From Paludibacter sp963678465 (lineage in GTDB: Bacteria; Bacteroidota; Bacteroidia; Bacteroidales; Paludibacteraceae): DNA of 64,000 bases. Within the stretch, counting starts at the first letter, position 1. Each line of letters starts with the position of its first letter. The DNA lies in assembly GCA_963678465.1 (NCBI GenBank), contig OY782858.1, forward strand, positions 1,550,001 through 1,614,000. The letters run 5' to 3'. A program made the position numbers and the translations under genes. The notes beneath the pieces were generated by a model. It saw only the letters and a list, made by a program, of their open reading frames with translations. It had not been told where the DNA came from and made no database searches. Positions 30,216-38,966 of the stretch are shown in pieces.

Positions 30216-31358
30216 TTATTTAAAAATTAATGATGCAAACTGATGTAAATCTCTTCTCCAGGTAAGCCATTCGTGCGCAGTACCTTTCGACTCGTAATAA
30301 GTGTATTTCACACCTTGTTTTTCGAGCATGTTGCGGAACGCTTTTACCGATCCGGGAAAAGGAGCAGGCTCCTCAGTTCCCAACCCAAGCCAGAACAACT
30401 TGATTTTTTTATTCAAGGCAGCACCATCCATAAACTTGCCGCCCATAAAAGTGGCAGGATCGATCACATCGGTACGCGGATAATTGGAAGTACCACTGAA
30501 TCCGGCTATATAAGAAAACTTATCCGGATTATTCATGGTGATTGTAATGGTTTGATTAGCACCCATCGAAAGTCCCGCCATTGCTCTGTGATCGCGATCG
30601 GACAATGTGCGGAAAGAAGCATCAATCATGGGAATAATTTCGCCTATCAGCACATCTTCGAACGGGAAAGCACCTCTGCCTGGAGCAGCCTGAGAAGCTT
30701 TTACGGCATAGCCATTGTCCATGACAATTATCATTGGAACAGCTTTACCCGCAGCTATCAGATTATCAAGAATCAGATTAGCTTTACCCTGTGTCGGCCA
30801 ACCGGTCTCATCTTCACCGCTACCATGTTGCAAATACAAAACCGGATAACGTTTGGTTGTATTTTTATCGTATTCGGCAGGAGTATAAACAAAACATCTG
30901 CGCCATGAATTGGTTACCTTTGAGAAATAAGTTTTTTGACTAACCAGTCCATGCGGCACATCTTTGATGGCATAAATATCCTGATCGGGAGCAGGAATTT
31001 CGATAGCACTGCCCCAGCGACTGGCTCCATAAAAATAGAGACTGCCCGGATCGGGAACTGAAGCTCCGTCGATATTCAACTGATAGTAATGAAAACCTTC
31101 TACCTGTGGGGCCGATTCGCCTGTCCACACGCCTTTTTCATCTTTACGCAAATCGTATTTTACGCCACCTATATCCAGTTGCACTTTGTGTGCTTCGGGA
31201 GCAGGAATACTGACACGTACCCGTCCTTCGGAATTCACCTGCGGATATTGTTTACCAGGCTGATTCACCGATGACGGCTTAAAATCTTCGACTACTGATT
31301 GCGCCCAGCCAAACTGAGCTAAAAAAGCAGCCATCAAAAGTATATATTTGTGATTCAT
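30216..31358 (-). CDS. CE1-type esterase with N-terminal CBM48/E-set domain (tandem copy 1)
   Basis: 380 residues, signal peptide to about 20. An N-terminal immunoglobulin-like E-set/CBM48-type domain (about 25-125; GRVRVSIPAPEAHKVQLDIG) is followed by an alpha/beta-hydrolase of the esterase-D/CE1 group. That domain has YLQHGSGEDETGW (175-187), nucleophile elbow GLSMG with Ser264 and catalytic His362 in TAHEWLTWRR. Enzymes of this layout in Bacteroidota are feruloyl or acetyl-xylan esterases. It is the most downstream of four tandem paralogues and is closest to copy 3 in the N-terminal domain (SLYFYGASRWGS in both). Confidence 0.85.
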   Translation of the reverse strand: MNHKYILLMAAFLAQFGWAQSVVEDFKPSSVNQPGKQYPQVNSEGRVRVSIPAPEAHKVQLDIGGVKYDLRKDEKGVWTGESAPQVEGFHYYQLNIDGASVPDPGSLYFYGASRWGSAIEIPAPDQDIYAIKDVPHGLVSQKTYFSKVTNSWRRCFVYTPAEYDKNTTKRYPVLYLQHGSGEDETGWPTQGKANLILDNLIAAGKAVPMIIVMDNGYAVKASQAAPGRGAFPFEDVLIGEIIPMIDASFRTLSDRDHRAMAGLSMGANQTITITMNNPDKFSYIAGFSGTSNYPRTDVIDPATFMGGKFMDGAALNKKIKLFWLGLGTEEPAPFPGSVKAFRNMLEKQGVKYTYYESKGTAHEWLTWRRDLHQFASLIFK

Positions 31359-31382
31359 ATAAATAGCACTTTAAAATAAGAA

Positions 31383-32525
31383 TTATTTAAACACCCGCTG
31401 CGCAAAATCATGCAGACTTTTGCGCCACACCTGCCATTCGTGGTCGCCGGAGAAAGAAGCAAATTCCACTTTCAGACCGCTCTCACGAAATTTTGTAACC
31501 GCGGATTTTGTAAATTCAAATCTTGGATCCTGTTCACCAACTGATATGTACAACAGTCTCAACTTCTGATTGAATGCTTTTGAATTGCTGAGCAATCCGG
31601 GAATTTCCTTATCGGCATCAAAAGCTTTTCCGTTTGGATTGGCTATTCCACCAAAAATGCCGGAACTAAAGATACCTACCGACGAAAACACATCCAAGCT
31701 TGCCAAACCCACATAAAAAGCCTGACCGCCACCCATCGATAAACCGCAAAGCGCACGGTTTTTCACATCGGCCAGTGTACGGTAATTTTTATCGATAAAC
31801 GGAACAATATTTTGCGTCATTTCCTGTTTGAAAGCCGCCATAGCTTCGTTGCTGTATCCACCTCTGCCTGAACTGACATTACCATTAGCAATTACCACTA
31901 TCATTGGCAGGGCTTTGCTTTGGGCAATCAGGTTATCCAGAATGATATCTGTTTTACCCTGAACCGACCACCCGCGTTCATCTTCGCCTCCACCGTGCTG
32001 AATATATACCACAGGATATTTAACCTTGGTATTCACATCATATCCGGGAGGAGTGTAAACGAAAAGTCGTCGCCAGCTATTGGTTACTTTCGAAAAATAA
32101 TATTTCGAACTCAAGGCACCATGCGGCACGTCTTTCAGGTCGTAAAAATCGGCTCCTTTTTCAGGAATATCGATAGCACTCGACATACGTCCGGTGCCGT
32201 AAAACGATTCACTCGCGGGATCGGCTACTTTCACACCATCGATCACCAAAGAATAGTAATGAAAACCCGGAACCTGAGGATCGGTAGTCACCGTCCATAC
32301 GCCCTGATCATCGCGCGTCATATCGTACATTTTGCCTAAATCAATCTGCATTTTTTGTGCATCGGGTGCTTTTATCCTAAACTCAACCCGCAAATCGGGC
32401 AAAACGAGCGGATACGCAACACCAGCAATATTTGTTATTGCTGGTGCAGGTTTATTGTTGTCCTGTCCGAAACAGACAAAGCTGAATTGGAACAGGACAA
32501 CGAAAATAAGCAATACTTGCTTCAT
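31383..32525 (-). CDS. CE1-type esterase with N-terminal E-set domain (tandem copy 2, most diverged)
   Basis: 380 residues, signal peptide to about 20. The plan is the same as its neighbours: E-set/CBM48-like domain (about 35-125), then a CE1-type alpha/beta-hydrolase with YIQHGGGEDERGW (174-186), GLSMG with Ser263 and His362 in GDHEWQVWRK. The N-terminal linker lacks the VEDFKP start shared by the other three copies, and the C-terminal segment SFSGDHEW replaces T-A-HEW. It has therefore drifted furthest and may prefer another ester. Three bp separate its start from the stop of copy 3. Confidence 0.84.
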   Translation of the reverse strand: MKQVLLIFVVLFQFSFVCFGQDNNKPAPAITNIAGVAYPLVLPDLRVEFRIKAPDAQKMQIDLGKMYDMTRDDQGVWTVTTDPQVPGFHYYSLVIDGVKVADPASESFYGTGRMSSAIDIPEKGADFYDLKDVPHGALSSKYYFSKVTNSWRRLFVYTPPGYDVNTKVKYPVVYIQHGGGEDERGWSVQGKTDIILDNLIAQSKALPMIVVIANGNVSSGRGGYSNEAMAAFKQEMTQNIVPFIDKNYRTLADVKNRALCGLSMGGGQAFYVGLASLDVFSSVGIFSSGIFGGIANPNGKAFDADKEIPGLLSNSKAFNQKLRLLYISVGEQDPRFEFTKSAVTKFRESGLKVEFASFSGDHEWQVWRKSLHDFAQRVFK

Positions 32526-32528
32526 AAT

Positions 32529-33707
32529 TTATTTTTCCTTAAAAAGTAAAGGAGCAAATTCATACAAACTACGTCTCCATGAATGCCATTCGTGAGCTGT
32601 TTCAGGCGAAACGTATGAAACCCCTTTGATGCCTATTTTATTCCATTCGGCAGCTGCATCGCCAATTCGTGCAGCACCTGCGCTTTCGCGACTACCAAAG
32701 CTCATAAACACAAGTTTACCTGCTTTTTTGAACGTTTCAAGGTCTTTAATTTCGGTTGGAACAAAAGTACCGCTACTGAACATGCCCACGTACGAGAATT
32801 TATCAGGATTAACCATAACAATTGAGCGTGTTTGCATACCTCCCATCGATAAACCGGCCATAGCGCGATGTTTTTGGTCGGCTATAACCCGGAAATTTGA
32901 TTCAACATAAGGAATCAGATCGTCGATAAGGATACGTTCAAATTGTCCTGCAAAATTAAAGTTATTCATGCCTGCACCCGGACCACCGGCTGGTCTTGGT
33001 GCTCCGGCAGGTGCTCCCTGAGGTCTTGGAGGACGAGGCATTCCACTTAAATCTACTGCACTGTTTTCCATTACAATGATAAATGGAACTGCTTTACCTT
33101 CTGCAATCAGGTTATCCATAATCAGATTAGCATGACCCTGATTTCCCCAACCTGTTTCGTTTTCGCCCATACCGTGTTGAAGATACAAAACAGGATATTT
33201 CTGAGAGCCTGACTCATATCCCGGAGGAGTATAGATATAAACGCGACGTACTGTTTTGGATGTTTTAGAGTAATACTGATTTTCGCGTAACTGACCGTGA
33301 GGAACATTTTTCAGAGCGAAAATATCCTGATCTTTCGATGGAACTTCGACACCACTACCCCAACGGCTTGCACCATAAAAATACAAACTTCCCGGATCGG
33401 GCACTGATGCCCCATCAATATTCAACTGATAGTAATGGAAACCAACATCCTGAGGTGCCGATTCGCCTGTCCACACACCACTTGTATCCCGGCGAAGATC
33501 GTATTTTACAGCTCCAATATCGAGTTGTACACTTTTGGCTTCTTTTGCCAAAATACTCACTCTCACTCTTCCCTCTGAATTTACCTGAGGATATTGTTTT
33601 CCCTGCTGCGTGGTAGGCGTAACTTTAAAATCTTCAACTACCTGAGCCGAACAGATACCACTTGTTAATGCAGCTAATGCAAAAACCGCTAATGCTTTAT
33701 AGTTCAT
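32529..33707 (-). CDS. CE1-type esterase with N-terminal E-set domain (tandem copy 3, Pro/Gly insert)
   Basis: 392 residues, signal peptide to about 22. E-set/CBM48-like domain (about 27-127) and CE1-type hydrolase with YLQHGMGENETGW (175-187), Ser287 in GLSMGG and His372 in TAHEWHSWRR. A proline/glycine/alanine-rich loop at 222-247 (SGMPRPPRPQ...GGPGAG), absent from the other copies, sits between the oxyanion region and the nucleophile and would project near the active site. The rest of the protein is close to copy 1. Probable xylan-associated acetyl or feruloyl esterase. Confidence 0.85.
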   Translation of the reverse strand: MNYKALAVFALAALTSGICSAQVVEDFKVTPTTQQGKQYPQVNSEGRVRVSILAKEAKSVQLDIGAVKYDLRRDTSGVWTGESAPQDVGFHYYQLNIDGASVPDPGSLYFYGASRWGSGVEVPSKDQDIFALKNVPHGQLRENQYYSKTSKTVRRVYIYTPPGYESGSQKYPVLYLQHGMGENETGWGNQGHANLIMDNLIAEGKAVPFIIVMENSAVDLSGMPRPPRPQGAPAGAPRPAGGPGAGMNNFNFAGQFERILIDDLIPYVESNFRVIADQKHRAMAGLSMGGMQTRSIVMVNPDKFSYVGMFSSGTFVPTEIKDLETFKKAGKLVFMSFGSRESAGAARIGDAAAEWNKIGIKGVSYVSPETAHEWHSWRRSLYEFAPLLFKEK

Positions 33708-33728
33708 TTTTAATAATTTATTAGTTGA

Positions 33729-34850
33729 TTATTTGAAAAGAAGCGGAGCCAGTTCGCGCAGACTACGACGCCATGTTTGAAACTCGTGAGCTGTATTTTC
33801 CGATACATACGAAACAGCTTTAATGCCGGCAGCATTCAAATCAGCAGCTGCTTTTTTCACTGCATCCGGATTTTCGCGGCTTCCACAACTAATGAAAATA
33901 AGTTTTGGATTTGATTTTCCTTTAATTTCTTCCGGTTTATAAGTTCCACCGCTTAATAAAGCGTAATAAGAAAATACATCAGGACGATTTAAAGTAATTG
34001 TATGTGTTTCCATTCCTCCCATCGAAAGACCGGCCATAGCGCGGTTAGCCTGATTGGCAAGTGTACGGAAGTTAGCATCCACATAAGGAATCAACTCGTC
34101 GATAAGAACTGTCTGGAAAGGTTTAATATCGAAATTTCTCAGTCCTGAACCAAATTTAATCTCATTTGTCATACCGTAAGTCATAACAATGATAAAAGGT
34201 TTAATTTTACCTTCAGCAATCATATTGTCCATAATCAGATTAGCACGTCCCTGATTGCTCCATGCTGTTTCGTCTTCACCCCAACCATGTTGCAAATACA
34301 AAACCGGATATTTCTGAGTTCCTTTTTCATATCCCGGAGGAGTATAAATAAATGCACGACGTGAAGTGTTTGTACTTTTTGATGGGAACAAAACCTGCTG
34401 AACATGTCCGTGTGGAACAGCTTTCAAAGCATAAAAGTCCTGATCTTTAGCAGGAATTTCGATACCACTTTCCCAACGAACTGAACCATAATAGTTCAAA
34501 GCTCCGGGATCGTTGAACACACCACCATCGATGGTCAGGTGATAATAGTGAAAACCTTCATCCATTGGACCGGCTGTAGTGCCCATCCACGCACCATCTT
34601 CGGCTTTAGCAAGAGGAGTTCCTCCTTTAGCACCACCCAATCCAAGGCTTACTACTACACTCTGAGCCTGAGGGGCTACTATACGGAAACGGGCATAACC
34701 CTGTGAATTTACCTGCGGGTATTCCTGACCCGGCTGATTTAAAGTTGAAGGTTTGAAATCTTCAACAATTGCAGGCGGAGTAGTCTGTGCAAAACTCACG
34801 CTGCCGACCAATAAAGCCGAAAAACAAAACGCTAAAAATTTACGATTCAT
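33729..34850 (-). CDS. CE1-type esterase with N-terminal E-set domain (tandem copy 4)
   Basis: 373 residues, signal peptide to about 21. VVEDFKP-like linker (IVEDFKPSTLNQPGQEYPQV), then an E-set domain carrying a Gly-rich insertion (SLGLGGAKGGTPLAK, 68-82). The CE1-type hydrolase has YLQHGWGEDETAW (185-197), Ser277 in GLSMGG and His355 in TAHEFQTWRR. It is the first transcribed of the four paralogues; the 178-bp gap upstream separates it from the GH43-like remnant. Expected role as for its neighbours. Confidence 0.85.
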   Translation of the reverse strand: MNRKFLAFCFSALLVGSVSFAQTTPPAIVEDFKPSTLNQPGQEYPQVNSQGYARFRIVAPQAQSVVVSLGLGGAKGGTPLAKAEDGAWMGTTAGPMDEGFHYYHLTIDGGVFNDPGALNYYGSVRWESGIEIPAKDQDFYALKAVPHGHVQQVLFPSKSTNTSRRAFIYTPPGYEKGTQKYPVLYLQHGWGEDETAWSNQGRANLIMDNMIAEGKIKPFIIVMTYGMTNEIKFGSGLRNFDIKPFQTVLIDELIPYVDANFRTLANQANRAMAGLSMGGMETHTITLNRPDVFSYYALLSGGTYKPEEIKGKSNPKLIFISCGSRENPDAVKKAAADLNAAGIKAVSYVSENTAHEFQTWRRSLRELAPLLFK

Positions 34851-35026
34851 TTTTAAAATTTTAAGAAAGTGATTTATTAATAATTATTTAAGTGTTATGA
34901 TTTTTTTAATTTACCTGGATCTTAACTTGTAATAGCTGATGACAGCCCACACGGCTGACAAAAAGTAAATATACAATCGTGTAACTACAAAAAAGTGATT
35001 CACACAAATTGAATAGAAATAAAAAA

Positions 35027-35358
35027 TTAATATTCAACAGTTTGTTCAGTCCAACTTGGCCCTTTTATATAGAACATTCCATCTTTGTACGTCACAGGTT
35101 CAATCCCCATTTGCGGGGTCAACTCCCAGGATTCGAAAGTTTTACTGTAAGGATACGGGCGTTTTTCGAACATCATGTAATGGCACGAACTCCATAAATT
35201 GCCGTCGGGACCAATGAAAAGTGCATTATGTCCTGTTTCGGAATAAGGGTCTTGCGTATCGGTAAATTTCAGTTTGTCGTATCCTCCTTCTATAGCTAAT
35301 TCTGGACGATAGCCCTTTTTGCGGATACCGAAATCGCACATTGATTAAGTTTTCTCAT
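35027..35358 (-). pseudogene. Remnant of a GH43-like gene (internally deleted)
   Basis: An open frame from 35341 to 35027 encodes 104 residues (GHNALFIGPDGNLW near 37-50, then MGIEPVTYKDGMFYI). This resembles the last blades and C-terminus of a GH43-type propeller, with no signal peptide or catalytic acids. Seventeen bp after the GH115 stop there is an ATG (35356-35358) reading MRKLNQ, a plausible original secretion-signal start, but it is in a different frame from the remnant. I infer that most of the gene was deleted, fusing the first codons out of frame to the last ~100. The family call is tentative. Confidence 0.5.
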
Positions 35359-35375
35359 AAGGCGATAATAGCTGT

Positions 35376-37961
35376 TTACCTTTTGTTGGGCGATTCGTTA
35401 CCAAATAAATACGAATTTTTATATCCTCCAAAATCAACTACAATTTTTTCGAATACAATACCCGGATCAAGTGGCGTGAGCGTAAGAACCTGCACTCCAT
35501 CGGCAGTTACAGGCACATTCAGTTTCACTTTTTTCTCCACTACGCGCCGCGCAACAGTTGGATAAAACACAGTATAGATGTTTTCCTGTTTTTCGTTCAA
35601 ATCTGAATTGAAATTGATAGTTTGCATTTCCTGCTCGTTGAATCCAACTTTATACCGGTGTCCATCAAGATTTTTAAATGCGAGCGTCGATTTCACAACT
35701 ACATGTACGGTGACCGTTTTTACATCAGCCGGAAGTTTCATTTTGTACGAAAGGGAAGCGCCATCAACAGATTGTGAATAAGGCTGTAAGGATATGCCAC
35801 TCAAAGTGCGACCCATATACGGAATCACCGTCCATTTAGCGTTCGCAGCATCTTTTAGTGTGTTATAATGTTCAGCTTCTATAGCTACATAGCCATTGCT
35901 CGGTGAAAATACATAGTTTCCAACGGCAGTTGCAGGATTCTCCATTCTGAAAATTTCGGGTAATTTATTGGCCGGAAAATTATCGTTCCAAATGGTATAT
36001 CCAATTTTCTTTTGGGTCATCATACCCTTCCATTTTCCGTTCGCCATCACATTGTTGTAATCGTTTTCCAACTCAGCATCACGTTTGAAAGTACGCACCA
36101 CATTGTCGGCCCATTCGTTGGCTTTGGGATTATTCCCGGCAAACAGTTTGTGGTTCATGGCTTGCGAGTAGTACATTTCGTAGATATTTGCCATGGCCTG
36201 AACCGGAAACAGAATTAGTTGTTTGTAAGCATCTTTATATTCTGGTTTTAAAGTCATATATTGACGCAAAGCCTCTGCTTCGAGTTTGAGATATTCGTCC
36301 GAAACCTGTTTCCATTCACCTGTTTCGAGGTTATAGGTATTTTTATCGAGCATTTCAGCAGTAACGCGTCCGTTGTATTTACTGTACAGGTTCAGTATAC
36401 GCATGGCTTCGTCGGCTTGTTCGTCGCCAAACTGTTGTGCACAGAAGGCACGTGGATGTTCCATTAAATTAGCTGCTGTGTAGCGGGTCGGATCCCAGGC
36501 CATATCCATGAAAAGTGTAATGGGGTATTCCATCGGTTTGATGTCGCCCACATTGAGTACCCAAAGTTTATCCACTCCGTAATCGTAAGTGAGTTGCAGC
36601 TGTTCCCACATATTCTGAATAGGTGTAACATTCAGCCATTTTGAATTGCGAGGCGCTCCCACATAGTCCACATGATAATACATACCCCAACCACCGGGAT
36701 GTTTGCGTTCCTTTTCGTTAGGCAATCGACGCACATTACCCCAGTTATCGTCGCACAGAAGCATAATTACATCTTCGGGCACACGCATTCCGGCATCGTA
36801 ATAGTCGAGTACTTCTTTGTACAAAGCCCAAACCTGTGGAGTTTCTTTGGCAGGACGTTTGGTTGTTTTTTCAATTATCTTCCGTTGGTTTTTCACAACG
36901 CGTTCCAGCAATTGTACGTCGGTTTCCTTCGACATGGCTTCGTCGCCATCGCCACGCATACCAATTGTAACAATATCCTCGGTACCTTTCATTCTTTCAA
37001 TTCCATCGGTGAAAAATTTATCAATCACCTTCTGATTTGTTGCATAATTCCAGGCCCCGTGTTCTTTTCTGTTTCGGGTCCATTCCTGATGGTTTCGGGC
37101 CATAGGTTCGTGGTGTGATGTTCCAATAATCACTCCCATTTCATCGGCCACCTTACTGTTCATCGGATCGTCGGCATAAAAAGCCCAACCCCACATAGCC
37201 GGCCACAAATAATTTCCTTTTAAACGAAGGATTAACTCAAATACCCTTGCATAAAACCGATGATCGCCATGGTCGGTGCCATATGTATTTTTAACCCAAC
37301 TTGTAAGACAAGGCGCCTCGTCGTTGATAAAAAGACCCCGGAATTTTACTTTCGGCTCGCCGGATGCATACCTTCCCGGCAATACATACGCCGATTGACG
37401 CTGTTTAGCAGGCACATCGGCCCACCAGTACCAGGGCGAAACACCCAGTTGTTGCGACAATTCGTAAACACCAAAAATGGTTCCCCTTTTGTCGCTACCC
37501 ACAATTACCAAACTCTTCTTTGTTCCGGGCTGTGGATTTTCGATTGTAGTAATTACAAAACTCTCCCATTTCCCCTTCAATTCACTCACATCAATCTTTT
37601 TGGCTTTTACAAGCTGATCGATCAATTTATTTTTCCCTAGCGTTCCAACAATAATTTCGTATTCGGTGGAAGCTTCGGTTGTAAGCAATCCGGGCATTAC
37701 AGAAGTAACACTATTTATATCGTTCTTCAAATCGCCAACAGCCCTTATCACTCCTTTAAAATCGTTTACATCGTATCGCAATGAAGCTGCCACTTTAGCG
37801 GCATTAACAATAGGAAACTCATTGCCCGAGGCCGACTTTTCGAGGATAATATCGCTTATTAATCCTCTGTTTTGCTGTGCATGTGTTGTTGCTATAAACA
37901 GCAGGTTGACTGCTATAAAAACAACAAACAATCTTACATTTGATTTCACTTTTTGGTACAT
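35376..37961 (-). CDS. GH115 xylan alpha-1,2-(4-O-methyl)glucuronidase
   Basis: 861 residues, signal peptide to about 28. GH115 hallmarks: RGLFINDEAPCLTSW, LRLKGNYLWPAMWGWAF, GTSHHEPM, LLCDDNWGN and WVLNVGDIKPMEYP, followed by a helical region and a C-terminal beta domain ending VVDFGGYKNSYL. Length is usual for the family, and the C-terminus looks intact despite the remnant immediately downstream. Function: removal of glucuronic or 4-O-methylglucuronic acid from internal and terminal xylose residues of glucuronoxylan. This gene is the clearest sign that the cluster targets glucuronoarabinoxylan. Confidence 0.92.
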   Translation of the reverse strand: MYQKVKSNVRLFVVFIAVNLLFIATTHAQQNRGLISDIILEKSASGNEFPIVNAAKVAASLRYDVNDFKGVIRAVGDLKNDINSVTSVMPGLLTTEASTEYEIIVGTLGKNKLIDQLVKAKKIDVSELKGKWESFVITTIENPQPGTKKSLVIVGSDKRGTIFGVYELSQQLGVSPWYWWADVPAKQRQSAYVLPGRYASGEPKVKFRGLFINDEAPCLTSWVKNTYGTDHGDHRFYARVFELILRLKGNYLWPAMWGWAFYADDPMNSKVADEMGVIIGTSHHEPMARNHQEWTRNRKEHGAWNYATNQKVIDKFFTDGIERMKGTEDIVTIGMRGDGDEAMSKETDVQLLERVVKNQRKIIEKTTKRPAKETPQVWALYKEVLDYYDAGMRVPEDVIMLLCDDNWGNVRRLPNEKERKHPGGWGMYYHVDYVGAPRNSKWLNVTPIQNMWEQLQLTYDYGVDKLWVLNVGDIKPMEYPITLFMDMAWDPTRYTAANLMEHPRAFCAQQFGDEQADEAMRILNLYSKYNGRVTAEMLDKNTYNLETGEWKQVSDEYLKLEAEALRQYMTLKPEYKDAYKQLILFPVQAMANIYEMYYSQAMNHKLFAGNNPKANEWADNVVRTFKRDAELENDYNNVMANGKWKGMMTQKKIGYTIWNDNFPANKLPEIFRMENPATAVGNYVFSPSNGYVAIEAEHYNTLKDAANAKWTVIPYMGRTLSGISLQPYSQSVDGASLSYKMKLPADVKTVTVHVVVKSTLAFKNLDGHRYKVGFNEQEMQTINFNSDLNEKQENIYTVFYPTVARRVVEKKVKLNVPVTADGVQVLTLTPLDPGIVFEKIVVDFGGYKNSYLFGNESPNKR

Positions 37962-38051
37962 TTTAAAATTCTTAGTTTTGATTTTTTTGATAATACTGAA
38001 AATACACTTTTAAATTTGTGTATTAAAACTGATGATTAAAAAGAACTATTC

Positions 38052-38945
38052 TCAGGGAATTCTTTTTTTATCAACTTTCCATAAAGGGTTTTTCGACAAA
38101 CCGGCCGGGTTGCCTGTAAACATCTTACCTGCTTCGGTATCGCCTTTCAGTTGCCATTTGAACCAGGCAGTAGCTACTTTGGCAAACTCGCCACCGTGAG
38201 GTTGTCCGTAAGTTCCACCGTGACCCACATCCATATTGGCCACAAAAACAGGCACATGGTTGATTTTACTAAAGTCGTCCATACCATTAGCATAAGCTAT
38301 GTCCTTTTCGCCACCCAGTATATACAATGTTGGGGTGTGAATCTTCTGCAGGTCTTCTTTCTTAATGTTGGGCATTCCCGGCACACCGGTTCCCGGTTGA
38401 ATAAAAGAGCCACTGTTGCAGATCACCGCCGTCGAAACGCGTGGATCAGGAGCAACTTCAAGCGTCTGCAAACCACCGCAGGACATACCGCTTACTGCTA
38501 TTTTAGAAATATCGAGTTTCGCATAAAACGGACTGTTTTTGTCGCTGTTTTGAGCTATGGCCCAGTTAATGGCATCTGTCAATTGCGTAGAAGTTGATCT
38601 TCCCCCACCCTTTTCACCTTCCTGTGGCATTGGTCCTATGGCAATTACCAAAAAACCATAAGATGCCACTTCCGACAAAAAGTTGATATGCTCCCACGGA
38701 GAGTTGGCACAAGCGCCATTGCCCCATACAATAATGGGCAGTTTTTGCGATTTTCCGAACACACTAAGATCATTCGGACGAAAAACAGTGTGAGTGGTCA
38801 GGCTGTTATCGGTGTACATAATAGCCTTGTATGGGCCTGTTCCACCATCTTCCACTGTTCTGACAGTGGCTGGTTGCTGTGCTGATAAAGCACTGTTAAA
38901 AATAAATGCTGCCAGAACCAGCACAATAAAATAAGCTTTCTTCAT
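38052..38945 (-). CDS. Alpha/beta-hydrolase (dienelactone hydrolase/chlorophyllase-like esterase)
   Basis: 297 residues, signal peptide to about 22. Alpha/beta-hydrolase with the nucleophile elbow SGMSCGG (Ser155), an oxyanion segment VWGNGAC near 73-79, an acid candidate in GGEKDIAY and a catalytic-His candidate in MDVGHGGTYG. The fold resembles PET-hydrolase/chlorophyllase-like poly-specific esterases often seen beside xylanases in Bacteroidota. An ester linkage in xylan is a plausible target, though this is inference from context. It lies between GH115 (90 bp downstream) and GH43 (21 bp upstream). Confidence 0.75.
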   Translation of the reverse strand: MKKAYFIVLVLAAFIFNSALSAQQPATVRTVEDGGTGPYKAIMYTDNSLTTHTVFRPNDLSVFGKSQKLPIIVWGNGACANSPWEHINFLSEVASYGFLVIAIGPMPQEGEKGGGRSTSTQLTDAINWAIAQNSDKNSPFYAKLDISKIAVSGMSCGGLQTLEVAPDPRVSTAVICNSGSFIQPGTGVPGMPNIKKEDLQKIHTPTLYILGGEKDIAYANGMDDFSKINHVPVFVANMDVGHGGTYGQPHGGEFAKVATAWFKWQLKGDTEAGKMFTGNPAGLSKNPLWKVDKKRIP

Positions 38946-38966
38946 AACTTTGTTTTTATTAATGAA

